Source of the DNA: Aerococcus suis
GTDB taxonomy: Bacteria; Bacillota; Bacilli; Lactobacillales; Aerococcaceae
DNA: 64,000 nucleotides
Reading direction: 5' to 3'
NCBI RefSeq assembly: GCF_900176325.1
Contig: NZ_FWXK01000001.1
Location: 155,770-219,769, forward strand
Positions 45,073-55,636 of the stretch are shown here, one piece after another; position 1 is the first letter of the stretch; each line of letters opens with the position of its first letter. The translations under genes were made by a program, and so were the position numbers. The notes beneath the pieces were generated by a model that saw only the letters and a program-made list of their open reading frames with translations, did no database searches and was not told the origin of the DNA.

Positions 45073-45903
45073 TTAATCGTCCTTTCTGATCACATATTTC
45101 TGAATGGCAGATGATGCTCCTTGATTCTCATTTGTCTCTGTTACAGCATCAGCCACTCGTTTCACATCATCCTTGGCATGTCCCATTGCCACACCAAATC
45201 CCGCTACATCAAGCATTGAACTATCATTTTGATTGTCTCCAATAGTAAACGTCTGTCCTAAATCAATACCTAATTTATTCGCAATGACTTCAACGGCATG
45301 TCCTTTAGACACGTCACTATGAGTCACTTCGAGATAATTCGGTTTCGCACGATACAATATCGTGTGCGGAAGCAACTGGCTATCCACTGACTGAGTCAAT
45401 TCATCTAACTGTTTGGCGTCTCCAATTAACAACAATTTATGAATCGCGCGATTCTTGTCAGCTAACACATCTTCTAGCGGGGTAACAGTCGGCTGAATCC
45501 CTGTCCGCGCAATTTCTATTTCGATATTATCGGTTACTGCTTCCACATACCAATTCGTTGTCGCATATAAATTAATCGCTAATCCAGGAAATTGTTCTTG
45601 CACAATAGCTAATAAATAGTCTAAATCCTCTCTATCGACTGGTAAACTATACATCACTTCAGGATTTTCTTTGGCATAACGTGCCAAAATCAATGCGCCA
45701 TTGAAACAAGAAATCGGACTATCGTAAGCTTGCAATTGATCAATGATTGCTAACATGCCTTCAGGTGAGCGTGCCGAATTTAAAGCGAATGAAATACCGC
45801 TCTGTGAAAGTGCTGCTACCGTTGCCGGCATCCCTTCATCAAGTGTGTAATCATTGCTTAAAATCGTGCCATCAATATCGCTAACAACCAATTGAAATTC
45901 CAT
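45073..45903 (-). CDS. HAD-superfamily Cof-type phosphatase
   Basis: A 276-residue HAD IIB hydrolase. Motif I is DIDGTIL near residue 8, motif II the conserved Ser in FALNSARSPEGM, motif III Lys in DVSKGHAVEVI, motif IV GDNQNDSSML. Such enzymes remove phosphate from sugar phosphates, FMN and others; the substrate is not evident. The ATG at 45903 has AGAGGA upstream. It is followed by the 57-residue membrane protein. Confidence 0.92.
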   Translation of the reverse strand: MEFQLVVSDIDGTILSNDYTLDEGMPATVAALSQSGISFALNSARSPEGMLAIIDQLQAYDSPISCFNGALILARYAKENPEVMYSLPVDREDLDYLLAIVQEQFPGLAINLYATTNWYVEAVTDNIEIEIARTGIQPTVTPLEDVLADKNRAIHKLLLIGDAKQLDELTQSVDSQLLPHTILYRAKPNYLEVTHSDVSKGHAVEVIANKLGIDLGQTFTIGDNQNDSSMLDVAGFGVAMGHAKDDVKRVADAVTETNENQGASSAIQKYVIRKDD

Positions 45904-46050
45904 AGCGTTTCCTCTTTCTGTGACAACTTTTTTAAAACATTCTCGTTTTTCTATTAGAGGCACTCGCTTTAAATAGTACCAACCTCTCTACACCCTTAAC
46001 GTAACATATCATATGGGTAATTGAAAGCGTTCCCCATTGATTTTATCAAA

Positions 46051-46078
46051 AAAAGCACTAGTTTTTTCTAGTGCTTTT
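46051..46078 (-). terminator. Terminator of the aldehyde dehydrogenase gene
   Basis: Perfect arms AAAAGCACTAG/CTAGTGCTTTT with a T run. Confidence 0.9.
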
Positions 46079-46112
46079 CAAACGTTGTATTTAACGTGTT
46101 AAATCGTTTGTT

Positions 46113-47516
46113 TTACCGATAAATCGCTTTAATTTCTAAATAATCTTCGATACCGTAACTGCCACGTTCACGGCCGTATCCTGATTGTTTATAACCACCA
46201 AATGGAGCATTGTGTGGTTGGTCAGCTCCATTAACAATAATCGCTCCCGTCCGTAATTGACGAGCAACATCAATCGCTTTATCTTTAGGTCCAACAACTG
46301 CACCACTTAATCCATAATCTGTATCATTTGCTAATTCAATCGCTTCTTCAACATTATGATATGTAATAACAGATAATACAGGACCAAAAATTTCTTCGCG
46401 GGCAATGGTCATATCATTAGAAACATTGACGAAAACAGTTGGTTCAACGAAGAATCCTTTTCCTTCAATCGCATGACCACCAACTAAGAGTTCAGCCCCA
46501 TCTGCTTTTCCTTTTTCAATGTAATCAAGAACGGTTTGTTGTTGTTTTTCAGAAACCATTGGCCCAATATCTGTTTCACCGTCAGTTGGGTCCCCTTGTT
46601 TAATGGTTTTAAGATATGCTTTGATTTCATCTTTAACAGCAGGTAGTTCATTTTCAGGAACGAGTAACCGTGTCAATGCGGTACAAACTTGCCCAGAATT
46701 ATTAATAATCGTATCGACACTTGATTTAACCGCTAATGATAAATCGCCCTCAGGTAAGTAAATTAATGGGGATTTCCCTCCTAATTCAAGGACTAATTTT
46801 TTCACTGTTGTTTTGGCTTGTTCGTATAACCCTTTACCGACTTCTGTTGACCCAGTGAAAGAAATGACACTGACATCAGGATGGCCAGTTAAATAATTTC
46901 CTAATTCTGAACCTGATCCTGTCACTAGGTTAAAGACGCCTTTAGGGAGACCGGCTTCTTCAACAATTCGTGCTAAAATAACAGCCGTTAATGGCGTTTC
47001 TGTAGCTGGTTTAACAACCATCGTATTACCAGCAAGTAATGCTGGAGTTAGTTTCCGTTGAATTTGATTTAATGGGAAATTCCATGGTGTAACTGCTGCT
47101 ACCACTCCAAAACCTTCTTTGATAACTAATGCGTTATCAATTTCGCTTTCAAAATCTATCGTATCTAATGATTCAATGCTAGCTTCCATTTCATCAGCTG
47201 AACGTTCAACTTGTCCGTAATCTGTTGACGATTTTGGAGATCCTAATTCAGCTACCACAGCTTGTGTTAATTCCGCTTTATGTTCACGAATACCATCAGC
47301 AATTTTTTGTACATATTGAGCACGTTCTTTTGGTGATTTTGCGTTCCATGCTGGGAATGCTTCCTTAGCAGCTGCCACCGCGTCATCCACATCTGCTTCA
47401 TTTCCTAAGGCAACTTGCGCAATTTCTTCTTCAGTCGCAGGATTTAAAACAGGTTTCGTTTCTTGGCTATGGCTGGATACCCATTCACCATTAATAAAAA
47501 ATTGTGTTGCATCCAT
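46113..47516 (-). CDS. NAD(P)-dependent aldehyde dehydrogenase
   Basis: A 467-residue aldehyde dehydrogenase superfamily enzyme. Visible are PWNFPLNQIQRKLTPALLAG, SFTGSTEVG (cofactor site), the catalytic Glu in LVLELGGKSPL and the catalytic Cys in NNSGQVCTALTR, and the EIFGPV motif. It oxidises an aldehyde to the acid; similarity is to the general group that includes succinate-semialdehyde and benzaldehyde dehydrogenases, so the substrate stays open. GGAGG precedes the ATG at 47516. Monocistronic. Confidence 0.92.
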   Translation of the reverse strand: MDATQFFINGEWVSSHSQETKPVLNPATEEEIAQVALGNEADVDDAVAAAKEAFPAWNAKSPKERAQYVQKIADGIREHKAELTQAVVAELGSPKSSTDYGQVERSADEMEASIESLDTIDFESEIDNALVIKEGFGVVAAVTPWNFPLNQIQRKLTPALLAGNTMVVKPATETPLTAVILARIVEEAGLPKGVFNLVTGSGSELGNYLTGHPDVSVISFTGSTEVGKGLYEQAKTTVKKLVLELGGKSPLIYLPEGDLSLAVKSSVDTIINNSGQVCTALTRLLVPENELPAVKDEIKAYLKTIKQGDPTDGETDIGPMVSEKQQQTVLDYIEKGKADGAELLVGGHAIEGKGFFVEPTVFVNVSNDMTIAREEIFGPVLSVITYHNVEEAIELANDTDYGLSGAVVGPKDKAIDVARQLRTGAIIVNGADQPHNAPFGGYKQSGYGRERGSYGIEDYLEIKAIYR

Positions 47517-47600
47517 ATGAGAGCCTCCTATCGCTTTATCTGTCTTAAAAGGTTTTTTATATATTTCAACTAAATTTAGCGTAACACGATTAAAATAAAA

Positions 47601-47626
47601 AGGCACGCCATATACATAGCGTGCCT
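47601..47626 (-). terminator. Terminator of pnp and the small membrane protein gene
   Basis: Perfect arms AGGCACGC/GCGTGCCT and a T-rich tail on the minus strand. Confidence 0.85.
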
Positions 47627-47655
47627 GTTACTAAACTAACGGAATGAGTGATCTG

Positions 47656-47850
47656 TTATTTTTTTAATTGTTCTAAGAAACCTTTTGAATCTTCACTACG
47701 ATCTTCTTTAAAGAATTTAGGGGCAAAAACAATCGCACCTAATAGTAATAAAAATAATCCAAATTTTATACCACTATTATCGACAAAGATGATACTAATG
47801 AGTAACAGTATAAAGAGAATGATGGTTAGAATATTCGCTTTTTTCATCAT
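47656..47850 (-). CDS. Small membrane protein, 64 residues
   Basis: Unrecognised protein with two hydrophobic helices (about residues 5-20 and 26-44) and a charged tail. The start at 47850 (two consecutive ATGs) has AAGGGGG upstream and lies 16 bases behind the pnp stop; a longer frame from 47880 would overlap pnp. It shares the pnp terminator. Confidence 0.65.
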   Translation of the reverse strand: MMKKANILTIILFILLLISIIFVDNSGIKFGLFLLLLGAIVFAPKFFKEDRSEDSKGFLEQLKK

Positions 47851-47866
47851 TGTCCCCCTTCTTAGA

Positions 47867-49981
47867 CTAGTCTTCGTCACTTTCAGTTAAAGCTTTCATA
47901 GATAAATTAATTCGTCCACGATTATCAATTTCTAAAACTTTAACTTTTACCGTATCACCAATAGAAACCACATCTTCTACGCGATTAGTTCGTTTATGTT
48001 GTAATTCAGAGATATGAACTAAACCATCTTTACCTTTTGCGATATTGACAAAGGCACCGAATTTTTCAATCCGTTTAACAGTTCCTTCATAAACTTGGCC
48101 TGGTTCAACTTCTAACGTTAATTCTTCAATGATTTCTTTAGCACGAGCAATAGCGTCAGCATCACTTGATGCAATATTTACTCGGCCATCTTCATCAATA
48201 TCAATCTTAACGCCTGTTTCGTCAATAATTTTATTGATGGTGTCTCCACCTTTACCAATAACGACTTTAATTTGATCCGGTTTAATTTGGATTTGTTCAA
48301 TTTTTGGCGCATATTGACTCAATTCAGGACGTGTTTCAGCAATCGTTTCACTCATATGGTCTAAGATTTGCATACGTGCTGTTTGCGCTTGTTCTAACGC
48401 TTCTTTAAGGATTTCTTCTGTAATTCCTTGAATTTTAATATCCATTTGTAAAGCCGTAATTCCTGCTCGTGTTCCGGCTACTTTAAAGTCCATATCACCT
48501 AAGTGGTCTTCTAGTCCTTGGATATCAGTTAAAATAGTATAATTTTCTTCATTTTCATCCATAATCAATCCCATGGCAATTCCAGCTACAGGTGCTTTAA
48601 TTGGCACACCACCATCCATTAATGCCAAAGTGCCGGCACAAATAGAGGCTTGTGAAGAGGAACCATTGGATTCTAATACTTCAGCCACTAGACGAATGGC
48701 ATATGGAAACTCTTCTTCACTAGGCATTACGCGATCAAGTGCTCGATGTCCTAATGCACCGTGACCAATTTCACGACGACCTGGTGATCCGTAACGACCA
48801 GTTGACCCAACACAATATTGCGGGAAATTATAATGGTGCATAAAACGACGAGAGTCTTCTTCATTTAATCCGTCTAAACGTTGTTCCTCAGAAATAGGAG
48901 CCAAAGTTAACGCTGATAAGACTTGCGTTTGACCACGTGTAAATAATCCTGACCCGTGAGCTCGTGGTAATAAGCCAACTTCAGAATCTAATGGACGAAT
49001 TTCATCAATTTCACGACCATCTGGACGTACTTTATCTTCTGTGATTAAACGACGAACTTCTTTATATTCCATTTGGTCCGCAATTGCTACCGCTTGATTA
49101 TGAATCGCAATAAAGTCTTCATCATCGACATATTTTTCATCAAAATGCGCAATGATTTCTTCTTTCACTTGTTCAATAGCCTCTTCGCGTTCTAACTTAT
49201 CATACACTTTAATCGCATCGGCCATTTTAGTATAGAATTGTGCTGTTGCTTCGGCTTCTAACTCTGCATCAACCGTATCTAATGGCACATCCATTTTTTC
49301 TTGGCCAACTGCTTCTTTAATTTCTTCTTGGAAATAACATAATTCTTTAATAGCAGTGAAACCAAACATTAGTGCTTCTAACATTTCTGCTTCTGATAAT
49401 TCAGCAGCAGAACTCTCCACCATATTAATCGCATTACCAGAACCAGCTACTGTCAATTCTAAATCTGAATTTTCTTGTTGTTCAATGGTTGGGTTAATCA
49501 CTAAATCGCCATTCACTCGACCAACATTGACACCAGCGATTGGCCCATAAAACGGAATATCAGAAATTGTTAAAGCAATTGATGATCCTAACATCGCTGC
49601 CATTTCTGGTGTACAATCTGGATCTACTGATAACACTGTATTAATGACTTGAACATCATTTTTGAAACCTTCTGGGAACATTGGACGGATAGGACGGTCA
49701 ATTAAACGCGCAGTTAATGTGGCATGTTCACTTGGACGTCCTTCTCTTTTAATGTATCCACCAGGAATTTTACCAACTGCGTACATTTTTTCTTCATATA
49801 ATACTTGTAGTGGGAAGAAGTCTTGGCCTTCTTTTGGTTCTTTTTCACCAACAACTGCTGATAAGACGACGGTATCTCCATAACGAATGAGTGCACTCGC
49901 ACTGGCTTGTTTCGCTAATTGACCAACTTCGACCGTTAAGGGACGACCTGCCCAATTCATTGTAAATACTTGTTTATCCAT
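47867..49981 (-). CDS. pnp: Polynucleotide phosphorylase
   Basis: Phosphorolytic 3'-5' exoribonuclease of the degradosome. The 704-residue protein has two RNase PH domains ([20 protein letters not shown] and [21 protein letters not shown] in the second), then KH and S1 domains ([29 protein letters not shown]). The ATG at 49981 follows AAAGGAG. A long paired leader precedes it. It lies next to rpsO. Confidence 0.97.
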   Translation of the reverse strand: MDKQVFTMNWAGRPLTVEVGQLAKQASASALIRYGDTVVLSAVVGEKEPKEGQDFFPLQVLYEEKMYAVGKIPGGYIKREGRPSEHATLTARLIDRPIRPMFPEGFKNDVQVINTVLSVDPDCTPEMAAMLGSSIALTISDIPFYGPIAGVNVGRVNGDLVINPTIEQQENSDLELTVAGSGNAINMVESSAAELSEAEMLEALMFGFTAIKELCYFQEEIKEAVGQEKMDVPLDTVDAELEAEATAQFYTKMADAIKVYDKLEREEAIEQVKEEIIAHFDEKYVDDEDFIAIHNQAVAIADQMEYKEVRRLITEDKVRPDGREIDEIRPLDSEVGLLPRAHGSGLFTRGQTQVLSALTLAPISEEQRLDGLNEEDSRRFMHHYNFPQYCVGSTGRYGSPGRREIGHGALGHRALDRVMPSEEEFPYAIRLVAEVLESNGSSSQASICAGTLALMDGGVPIKAPVAGIAMGLIMDENEENYTILTDIQGLEDHLGDMDFKVAGTRAGITALQMDIKIQGITEEILKEALEQAQTARMQILDHMSETIAETRPELSQYAPKIEQIQIKPDQIKVVIGKGGDTINKIIDETGVKIDIDEDGRVNIASSDADAIARAKEIIEELTLEVEPGQVYEGTVKRIEKFGAFVNIAKGKDGLVHISELQHKRTNRVEDVVSIGDTVKVKVLEIDNRGRINLSMKALTESDED

Positions 49982-49995
49982 AATAACTCCTTTTG

Positions 49996-50078
49996 GCAAC
50001 TCCCTGGCTACTAATCAAAGGTTTACTTAGAAAGTCTTTCTAGGCAAAACTTTGGTTAGTAGAAACGAGCAGAGTTGC
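49996..50078 (-). promoter_or_regulatory. Structured pnp mRNA leader
   Basis: Nested complementary arms: outer GCAACTC (49996-50002) with GAGTTGC (50072-50078), middle CTACTAATCAAAG (50008-50020) with CTTTGGTTAGTAG (50050-50062, one G-T pair), and an inner AGAAA/TTTCT. Together they make a long stem just upstream of the ribosome binding site. In enteric bacteria RNase III and PNPase autoregulate pnp through such a stem; a similar role here is an inference. Confidence 0.65.
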
Positions 50079-50098
50079 ATTTTATTTTTTTATTTAGA

Positions 50099-50132
50099 AA
50101 AAGCGAGATCCACCAATATGAATCTCGCTTTT
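50099..50132 (-). terminator. Terminator of rpsO
   Basis: Arms AAAGCGAGAT/ATCTCGCTTT with an A/T-rich border, between rpsO and pnp. Confidence 0.85.
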
Positions 50133-50182
50133 AGTACATGCATTAATCATTGTTGTCCAACTTTTTGGACATCTTAAGTTTA

Positions 50183-50452
50183 TTAACGACGTAAACCTAA
50201 GCTTTGGATTAAGTCACGGTAACGTTGAACATCTTTATTACGTAAGTAAGCTAATAAGTTACGACGATGACCAACTTTTTTCATTAATCCACGGTAAGAA
50301 TGGTAGTCTTTTTTATGTTCACGAGCGTGTTCGTTAAGTGCGTTAATTTCAGCAGTTAATAACGCGATTTGCACTTCTGGACTACCTGTATCTCCATCGT
50401 GACGTGCGTATTTATTAATGATTTCTTGCTTTTGTGATTGTGTAATTGCCAT
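50183..50452 (-). CDS. rpsO: 30S ribosomal protein S15
   Basis: An 89-residue basic protein with the family signature HARDHKKDYHS-like ([20 protein letters not shown]) and C-terminal [12 protein letters not shown]. Binds 16S rRNA early in assembly. It lies upstream of pnp with a terminator between. Confidence 0.97.
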   Translation of the reverse strand: MAITQSQKQEIINKYARHDGDTGSPEVQIALLTAEINALNEHAREHKKDYHSYRGLMKKVGHRRNLLAYLRNKDVQRYRDLIQSLGLRR

Positions 50453-50480
50453 TTAGCAACACCTCTTTCTATAATATTTG

Positions 50481-50527
50481 CCTTTTACCTTGTAGAACGT
50501 TGGTGATTCGTCGAACCAAGTAAAAGG
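50481..50527 (-). promoter_or_regulatory. Hairpin leader of rpsO, likely S15 autoregulation site
   Basis: Arms CCTTTTACCTTG (50481-50492) and CAAGTAAAAGG (50517-50527) pair with one bulge, upstream of the start codon. S15 commonly represses its own mRNA through a leader fold. Confidence 0.5.
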
Positions 50528-50685
50528 TAGCCGTGTTTTCACACGTAACATTATTATATCGACTATTATTAAGTAATGCAAATTTTCTCGTAGGATTTCT
50601 ATAAAAAATTTAGATAACTTTTTGAGTAGACTTTTCGCCTACAATTATTGGATAATAAAAATAATATAGAATCGGTGGCTATAAA

Positions 50686-51384
50686 ATGATTCATCAATTT
50701 TTTCAAGGACATTACACTTATTTAAAACATTATATATCACGTGCTGTCATTGCCTTTATTCCTTTTATATTCATTGTTTGTTGTTTTCTATTTCGCCCTG
50801 ACTGGATACAACATTTCGATGAACGAGTTCTTAGTCAATTATATGGTTACGGAAATCCAGTATTTCATCAATTTATTGGTCAATATACGCGTTTAGCTGA
50901 TGGCATCATGGTGGTGGCCATTATTATTTTCTGTGCCCTTAATTTCAATTATTATACAAAACAGCGTCGCATTATGCGTTGGTTTCTTGTGACGATAGGT
51001 ATTGGTGCTGGGATTTTAAATCCACTCATGAAATTTATTATTCAACGGCAACGTCCTTCCGTTGTTTCCCACCTAATTAATCAAGGGGGATTTTCATTCC
51101 CTAGTGGTCATTCTGCTGGCTCAATGATTTTATATGGTACCATTGCGATTCTCGTTTATGAACGATTTAAACATCATCGCTGGGGAAGTTGGTTAGCGTA
51201 TTTTATTCTTTTCTTTTTCCCTACTACGATTGCACTTAGTCGTATTTATTTAGGCGTTCATTATCCAAGCGATACTATTGCTGGACTTTCACTAGGGTTA
51301 GCCGTCATTATTTTAGCTGCTGGTTATTTACGTGCTTTTATCATCGATAATGCCTATTGGGAAGAATTTTCCTCTAAAAAGTAG
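50686..51384 (+). CDS. PAP2-family membrane phosphatase
   Basis: A 232-residue protein with about six membrane helices and the three phosphatase motifs KFIIQRQRPS, PSGHS and SRIYLGVHYPSD. Members dephosphorylate lipid phosphates such as undecaprenyl pyrophosphate or phosphatidylglycerophosphate, so a role in lipid-carrier recycling is plausible. It lies just upstream of the CadD-family gene on the plus strand. Confidence 0.9.
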   Translation: MIHQFFQGHYTYLKHYISRAVIAFIPFIFIVCCFLFRPDWIQHFDERVLSQLYGYGNPVFHQFIGQYTRLADGIMVVAIIIFCALNFNYYTKQRRIMRWFLVTIGIGAGILNPLMKFIIQRQRPSVVSHLINQGGFSFPSGHSAGSMILYGTIAILVYERFKHHRWGSWLAYFILFFFPTTIALSRIYLGVHYPSDTIAGLSLGLAVIILAAGYLRAFIIDNAYWEEFSSKK

Positions 51385-51440
51385 CTCTGCTCTAACCAAT
51401 TTTGTCATATGACATCACGCATAAAAAATAAGGAGGTATT

Positions 51441-52046
51441 ATGTTTCAAACCATCCTATCAGCCATCACAGTTTATCTATCAACTAGCATTGATTATCTT
51501 TTCTTATTAGTGCTTTTATTCTCAACGTTTAATCATAAAGGATTAAAAGCACAAATCTATGCTGGACAATACTTAGGAACTGCATTGTTAGTACTCACTA
51601 GCTTAATAGCTGTTTACGTCATTCACTTTATCCCTTCAGATTGGGTGATTGGTTTATTAGGACTCATTCCCTTATTTTTAGGGATTCGTTTTGCAATTGT
51701 CGGTGAAGATGATGATGAAGAGGAAGTCTCTTCACAATTAAAAAAGCGGCAAAAACAACAACTTTTTTGGAGTGTTACATTACTAACTATTGCCTCTGGT
51801 GGTGACAATCTTGGAATTTATATTCCCTATTTTGCTACCCTTGCTACGTCAGAAATTGTTATTACCCTTATTATTTTCATCTTTGGTGTGGTTATTCTCT
51901 GTGAAGTCAGTGAACGGATTGCCAAAGTTCCTACCATTATGGAAACCATTGAAACTTATGAACGAATAATCGTTCCGACTGTGTTTATATTATTGGGACT
52001 CTATATTATGTATGAAAACGGCATTTTTAGCTTGTTATTCAATTAA
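51441..52046 (+). CDS. CadD-family membrane protein
   Basis: A 201-residue protein with about five hydrophobic helices; IDYLFLLVLLF, DNLGIYIPYFATL and the acidic EDDDEEEV loop are typical for the CadD/cadmium resistance transporter family. AAGGAGG precedes the ATG. It is 56 bases downstream of the PAP2 gene and ends at a strong terminator. The transported ion is not proven by sequence; no metal-responsive regulator is adjacent. Confidence 0.8.
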   Translation: MFQTILSAITVYLSTSIDYLFLLVLLFSTFNHKGLKAQIYAGQYLGTALLVLTSLIAVYVIHFIPSDWVIGLLGLIPLFLGIRFAIVGEDDDEEEVSSQLKKRQKQQLFWSVTLLTIASGGDNLGIYIPYFATLATSEIVITLIIFIFGVVILCEVSERIAKVPTIMETIETYERIIVPTVFILLGLYIMYENGIFSLLFN

Positions 52047-52048
52047 TA

Positions 52049-52074
52049 AAAAGGACGTCAATCGACGTCCTTTT
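52049..52074. terminator. Bidirectional terminator
   Basis: Perfect arms AAAAGGACGTC/GACGTCCTTTT between the CadD-family gene and uvrB. Confidence 0.9.
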
Positions 52075-52088
52075 CACTATCAATGGTA

Positions 52089-54104
52089 CTATTGCATTTT
52101 AAATTCTGCTTTTAATTCCATCACAATATCGCGCAATTCCGCGGCTTTCTCAAAGTTTAAGTCTTTAGCTGCTTGCTTCATTTCCATTTCAATGTTATGA
52201 ACAGCTTCTTCCTTATCGTCACGTTTAAGATCACGAATAGAATCTAATAATGATGCCGATTCATCAGCCGTATTAACGTCATGAGTAATCCGAATAAGTT
52301 CTGGAATTTCTTTCTTAATTGTTTGTGGTTCAATATTATATTTGTCATTATATGCTTCTTGAATTTTCCGTCGACGATTCGTTTCATCCATCGCTTTTTG
52401 CATTGATTGGGTGATTTCATCAGCATACATAATAACATGTCCGTTAGCATTCCGAGCTGAACGCCCGATTGTCTGCATCAATGAGCGTTCATTACGTAAA
52501 AAGCCTTCTTTATCAGCATCTAAAATAGCTACTAATGAGACTTCAGGAACATCAATTCCTTCCCGTAATAAGTTAATTCCAATGAGAACATCAAACACAC
52601 CTAAACGTAAGTCACGAATAATCTCTGACCGTTCTAACGTTTTAATATCGCTGTGTAAATATTTTACTTTAATACCGACTTCTTCTAAATAATCGGTTAA
52701 ATCTTCAGACATTCGCTTCGTTAACGTCGTAATAAAGACGCGTTCATGTTTAGCAACGCGTTCATTAATTTCACTAATCAAATCATCAATCTGCCCACTT
52801 GTTGGACGAACTTCTACAATCGGATCTAATAATCCAGTTGGTCGAATAATTTGTTCCACGACATCGCCATCTACTTTATCAAGCTCATAATCTCCAGGTG
52901 TTGCGGAAACATATAAGGCTTGGTTTAACCGTTCTTCAAACTCGTCTAATTTCAATGGCCGGTTATCTAAGGCACTTGGTAAGCGGAATCCGTGATTAAT
53001 CAACATCTCTTTTCGCGCTTTATCACCGTTATACATTCCACGCACTTGTGGCATCGTCATATGGGATTCGTCTACCATAATTAGCCAATCATCTGGGAAG
53101 AAGTCTAATAATGTATATGGTGGTTCACCAGGGGCACGTCCATCCATATGGCGAGAATAGTTTTCAATACCGTTGCAGTAACCCATTTCCAGTAACATTT
53201 CCATATCATAGCGAGTGCGTTGTTCTAATCGTTGTGCTTCTAGTAATTTTCCTTCATCCCGGAATTTTTGTAATTGTTCTTCTAATTCTGATTCAATACT
53301 ATCAACTGCGCGTTGAATCTGATCATTGTTAGCGACAAAGTGAGTCGCAGGGAAAATTGGATAGTGTTCCACATCATTTTTTACTTCTCCCGTTAATACA
53401 TCAACTTCACGAATACGGTCAATTTCATCGCCAAAGAATTCTACGCGAATAGCTGAACTATCTCGAGAAGCTAGGAAAACTTCGACTGAATCCCCTCTTA
53501 CACGAAAGGTTCCGCGTGTAAAATCAATATCATTACGCTCAAACTGCATATCAACTAAACGACGCATAAAATCATCGCGTTCCATTTCTTGGCCTTCACG
53601 AATAGACAACACATGTTCTGCATAGTCTTTAGGATTTACTAATCCGTAAATACAAGAAACAGAAGCGACAATCACCACATCCGAACGCTCTAAAAGTGCA
53701 CTGGTGGCAGAGTGACGTAGTTTATCAATTTCATCATTCACACTTGCAGATTTTTCGATGTAGCTGTCACTAGAAGGAACATACGCTTCTGGTTGATAAT
53801 AATCATAATAAGATACAAAATATTCAACCGCGTTGTTAGGGAAAAATTCTTTTAACTCGCCATATAATTGTCCAGCTAATGTTTTATTATGAGCCAGTAC
53901 TAACGTTGGTCGATTGGTTTGCGCAATCACATTGGCCATCGTAAATGTTTTCCCCGTACCAGTTCCTCCCAATAATACTTGAGACGTTTGCCCACTATTA
54001 ATCTTATCCACTAATTCAGAAATGGCTTCTGGTTGGTCCCCATTAGGCTGATACTTGGACACTAAATCAAATGTATTTTGCTTTCTTTCAATATCTAAAG
54101 ACAT
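52089..54104 (-). CDS. uvrB: Excinuclease ABC subunit UvrB
   Basis: Damage-verification helicase subunit of nucleotide excision repair. The 671-residue protein has [14 protein letters not shown], the beta-hairpin [21 protein letters not shown], and a C-terminal UVR motif. A weak LexA-like half site is in its upstream region, too poor to claim SOS control. No uvrA follows in the window. Confidence 0.97.
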   Translation of the reverse strand: MSLDIERKQNTFDLVSKYQPNGDQPEAISELVDKINSGQTSQVLLGGTGTGKTFTMANVIAQTNRPTLVLAHNKTLAGQLYGELKEFFPNNAVEYFVSYYDYYQPEAYVPSSDSYIEKSASVNDEIDKLRHSATSALLERSDVVIVASVSCIYGLVNPKDYAEHVLSIREGQEMERDDFMRRLVDMQFERNDIDFTRGTFRVRGDSVEVFLASRDSSAIRVEFFGDEIDRIREVDVLTGEVKNDVEHYPIFPATHFVANNDQIQRAVDSIESELEEQLQKFRDEGKLLEAQRLEQRTRYDMEMLLEMGYCNGIENYSRHMDGRAPGEPPYTLLDFFPDDWLIMVDESHMTMPQVRGMYNGDKARKEMLINHGFRLPSALDNRPLKLDEFEERLNQALYVSATPGDYELDKVDGDVVEQIIRPTGLLDPIVEVRPTSGQIDDLISEINERVAKHERVFITTLTKRMSEDLTDYLEEVGIKVKYLHSDIKTLERSEIIRDLRLGVFDVLIGINLLREGIDVPEVSLVAILDADKEGFLRNERSLMQTIGRSARNANGHVIMYADEITQSMQKAMDETNRRRKIQEAYNDKYNIEPQTIKKEIPELIRITHDVNTADESASLLDSIRDLKRDDKEEAVHNIEMEMKQAAKDLNFEKAAELRDIVMELKAEFKMQ

Positions 54105-54208
54105 CCCATCACTCCATTCTTCCCTATTGTATCATGAGTTACTGATAATCCTAGCATCAGCTATTGAACACCTGAATTAAGAATTTAACTCTTACGTTTT
54201 GAAAAGAC

Positions 54209-54237
54209 TTGCGTAACTTTTAAAATTTCAGTATAAT
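54209..54237 (+). promoter_or_regulatory. Promoter of rpsT
   Basis: TTGCGT (54209-54214) and TATAAT (54232-54237) with 17 bases between. Confidence 0.8.
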
Positions 54238-54289
54238 ACCTCTGTTAGTGACTTTTCACTTAAATTTGTAAGAAAGTGGGTGTATGAAC

Positions 54290-54544
54290 ATGGCAAACAT
54301 TCAATCAGCAATCAAACGCGCACGTCAAAATGACGCTCGTAACGCACACAACGCTAAACTAGTTAGCGAAATGCGTACCGCTAAAAAACGTTTTGAAACT
54401 GCAGTAGCTGAAGGTGCAGATAATCAACAAGAATTATTCAACCAAGCAGCTAAAGCAATTGACCAAGCGGCAAGCAAAAACTTAATTCATAACAATAAAG
54501 CTGCTCGTGATAAATCACGTTTAGCACAAAAATTAAACAAATAA
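54290..54544 (+). CDS. rpsT: 30S ribosomal protein S20
   Basis: An 84-residue basic helical protein, MANIQSAIKRARQNDARNAH ... IHNNKAARDKSRLAQKLNK. The ATG at 54290 is preferred over 54284 because MANIQSA is the usual N-terminus. It is monocistronic on the plus strand, convergent with holA. Confidence 0.97.
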   Translation: MANIQSAIKRARQNDARNAHNAKLVSEMRTAKKRFETAVAEGADNQQELFNQAAKAIDQAASKNLIHNNKAARDKSRLAQKLNK

Positions 54545-54552
54545 CAAAAAAC

Positions 54553-54590
54553 AGCTGAGTCTTTCCATTAGGAAGTGACTCAGCTTTTTT
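54553..54590. terminator. Bidirectional terminator
   Basis: AGCTGAGTC/GACTCAGCT stem with T run on plus and A run on the other side; serves rpsT and holA. Confidence 0.85.
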
Positions 54591-54600
54591 GTTATCTTTT

Positions 54601-55629
54601 TTAAGCTTCTCTAGCACAAAATTGGAGAATAAACCATTCTAGACCTTGTTTTTGGTCCACTTTCCCCGTTTTCATCTCATGTTCTAGTTCCACTAACTGC
54701 ATATATCCTCTCATTAAACGATTCGCAGAGTAAGCTGCCATCTGTTTAGCCGTCATTTTGATTCGATAAGGATGAACCCCTAATTCCTTAGCCATACTTC
54801 CTTGATTGTAACCAAGACGTTTCAACTGCGCAATTTGCGTATAAAGGCGAAAATTTGATTGAATTAACGCTAAAATACCAATAGGTTGTTCATTATGACC
54901 TAGCAATTCACGATACAATTGAATCGCTTGCTCAACTTGTCCAGTCATAATATAGTCCGTCAAATGAAAGACATCATCATCTAAAGTTGGCGTCACTAAT
55001 ATTTCAACATCATGTTGGGTAATTTCTGAACTATCTCCAATAAAGAGCAGTAATTTTTCTAATTCATTCAAAGCAGGTGATAACTCGTAATTCACACGTT
55101 CTAAGAAATACTGAAGGGTTGCTGGCGAAATGTCTACCCCAGCCTGGGTAATCGTCTGCTCGACGTAAGTCTTTACTGCTGGTCCTTGCATCTCACTCAC
55201 ATCAATAGTTGTGACATTATCAGGTAATTTTTTGATGACTTTTTTACGTTTATCGAGTTTCTCATACGGAACCTCAATGACAACAACAACATCTGGAGCA
55301 GGATGATTGAAGTAATCCGCTAATTGGTCAATATCATGATCCACGCGTGTCTTTTTCTTAGCACCAGTTAAAAAATAAGCATCCTTTATTCGCACAATTT
55401 TACGCTCTGAGAAAAAAGAAAATGAATTTGCTTCGATTACGGCTGATTGAACAGGGGTATTCTCCATATCAAACGCTAAGTGATTCATTTCATTCGCATC
55501 ATCACCTAGATAAGTAGCCATTAACGCTTCTTCAAAACGTTCCATTAACCGTTTCTCTGTTCCTACTAATAAGTAAACTGGGGAAAACACTTGTTGTTTT
55601 AACGATTGTAATGCACGTTGTAAATCCAT
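54601..55629 (-). CDS. holA: DNA polymerase III delta subunit
   Basis: The clamp-loader subunit that opens the sliding clamp. The 342-residue protein has the delta pattern PVYLLVGTEKRLMERFEEAL at the N-terminus and LRxG-like region, FSERKIVRIKDAYFL, and a C-terminal AKELGVHPYRI-QMAAYSANRL-type segment. It is last in the comEA-comEC-holA run, 7 bases behind comEC. Confidence 0.94.
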   Translation of the reverse strand: MDLQRALQSLKQQVFSPVYLLVGTEKRLMERFEEALMATYLGDDANEMNHLAFDMENTPVQSAVIEANSFSFFSERKIVRIKDAYFLTGAKKKTRVDHDIDQLADYFNHPAPDVVVVIEVPYEKLDKRKKVIKKLPDNVTTIDVSEMQGPAVKTYVEQTITQAGVDISPATLQYFLERVNYELSPALNELEKLLLFIGDSSEITQHDVEILVTPTLDDDVFHLTDYIMTGQVEQAIQLYRELLGHNEQPIGILALIQSNFRLYTQIAQLKRLGYNQGSMAKELGVHPYRIKMTAKQMAAYSANRLMRGYMQLVELEHEMKTGKVDQKQGLEWFILQFCAREA

Positions 55630-55636
55630 GGATTAG

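Noticed and set aside
54165..54178. LexA-like site (TGAACACCTGAATT) upstream of uvrB
   Set aside because: Only the left half fits; the right half lacks GTTC. uvrB is often SOS-controlled, but the site is too weak and lies far from the likely -10.
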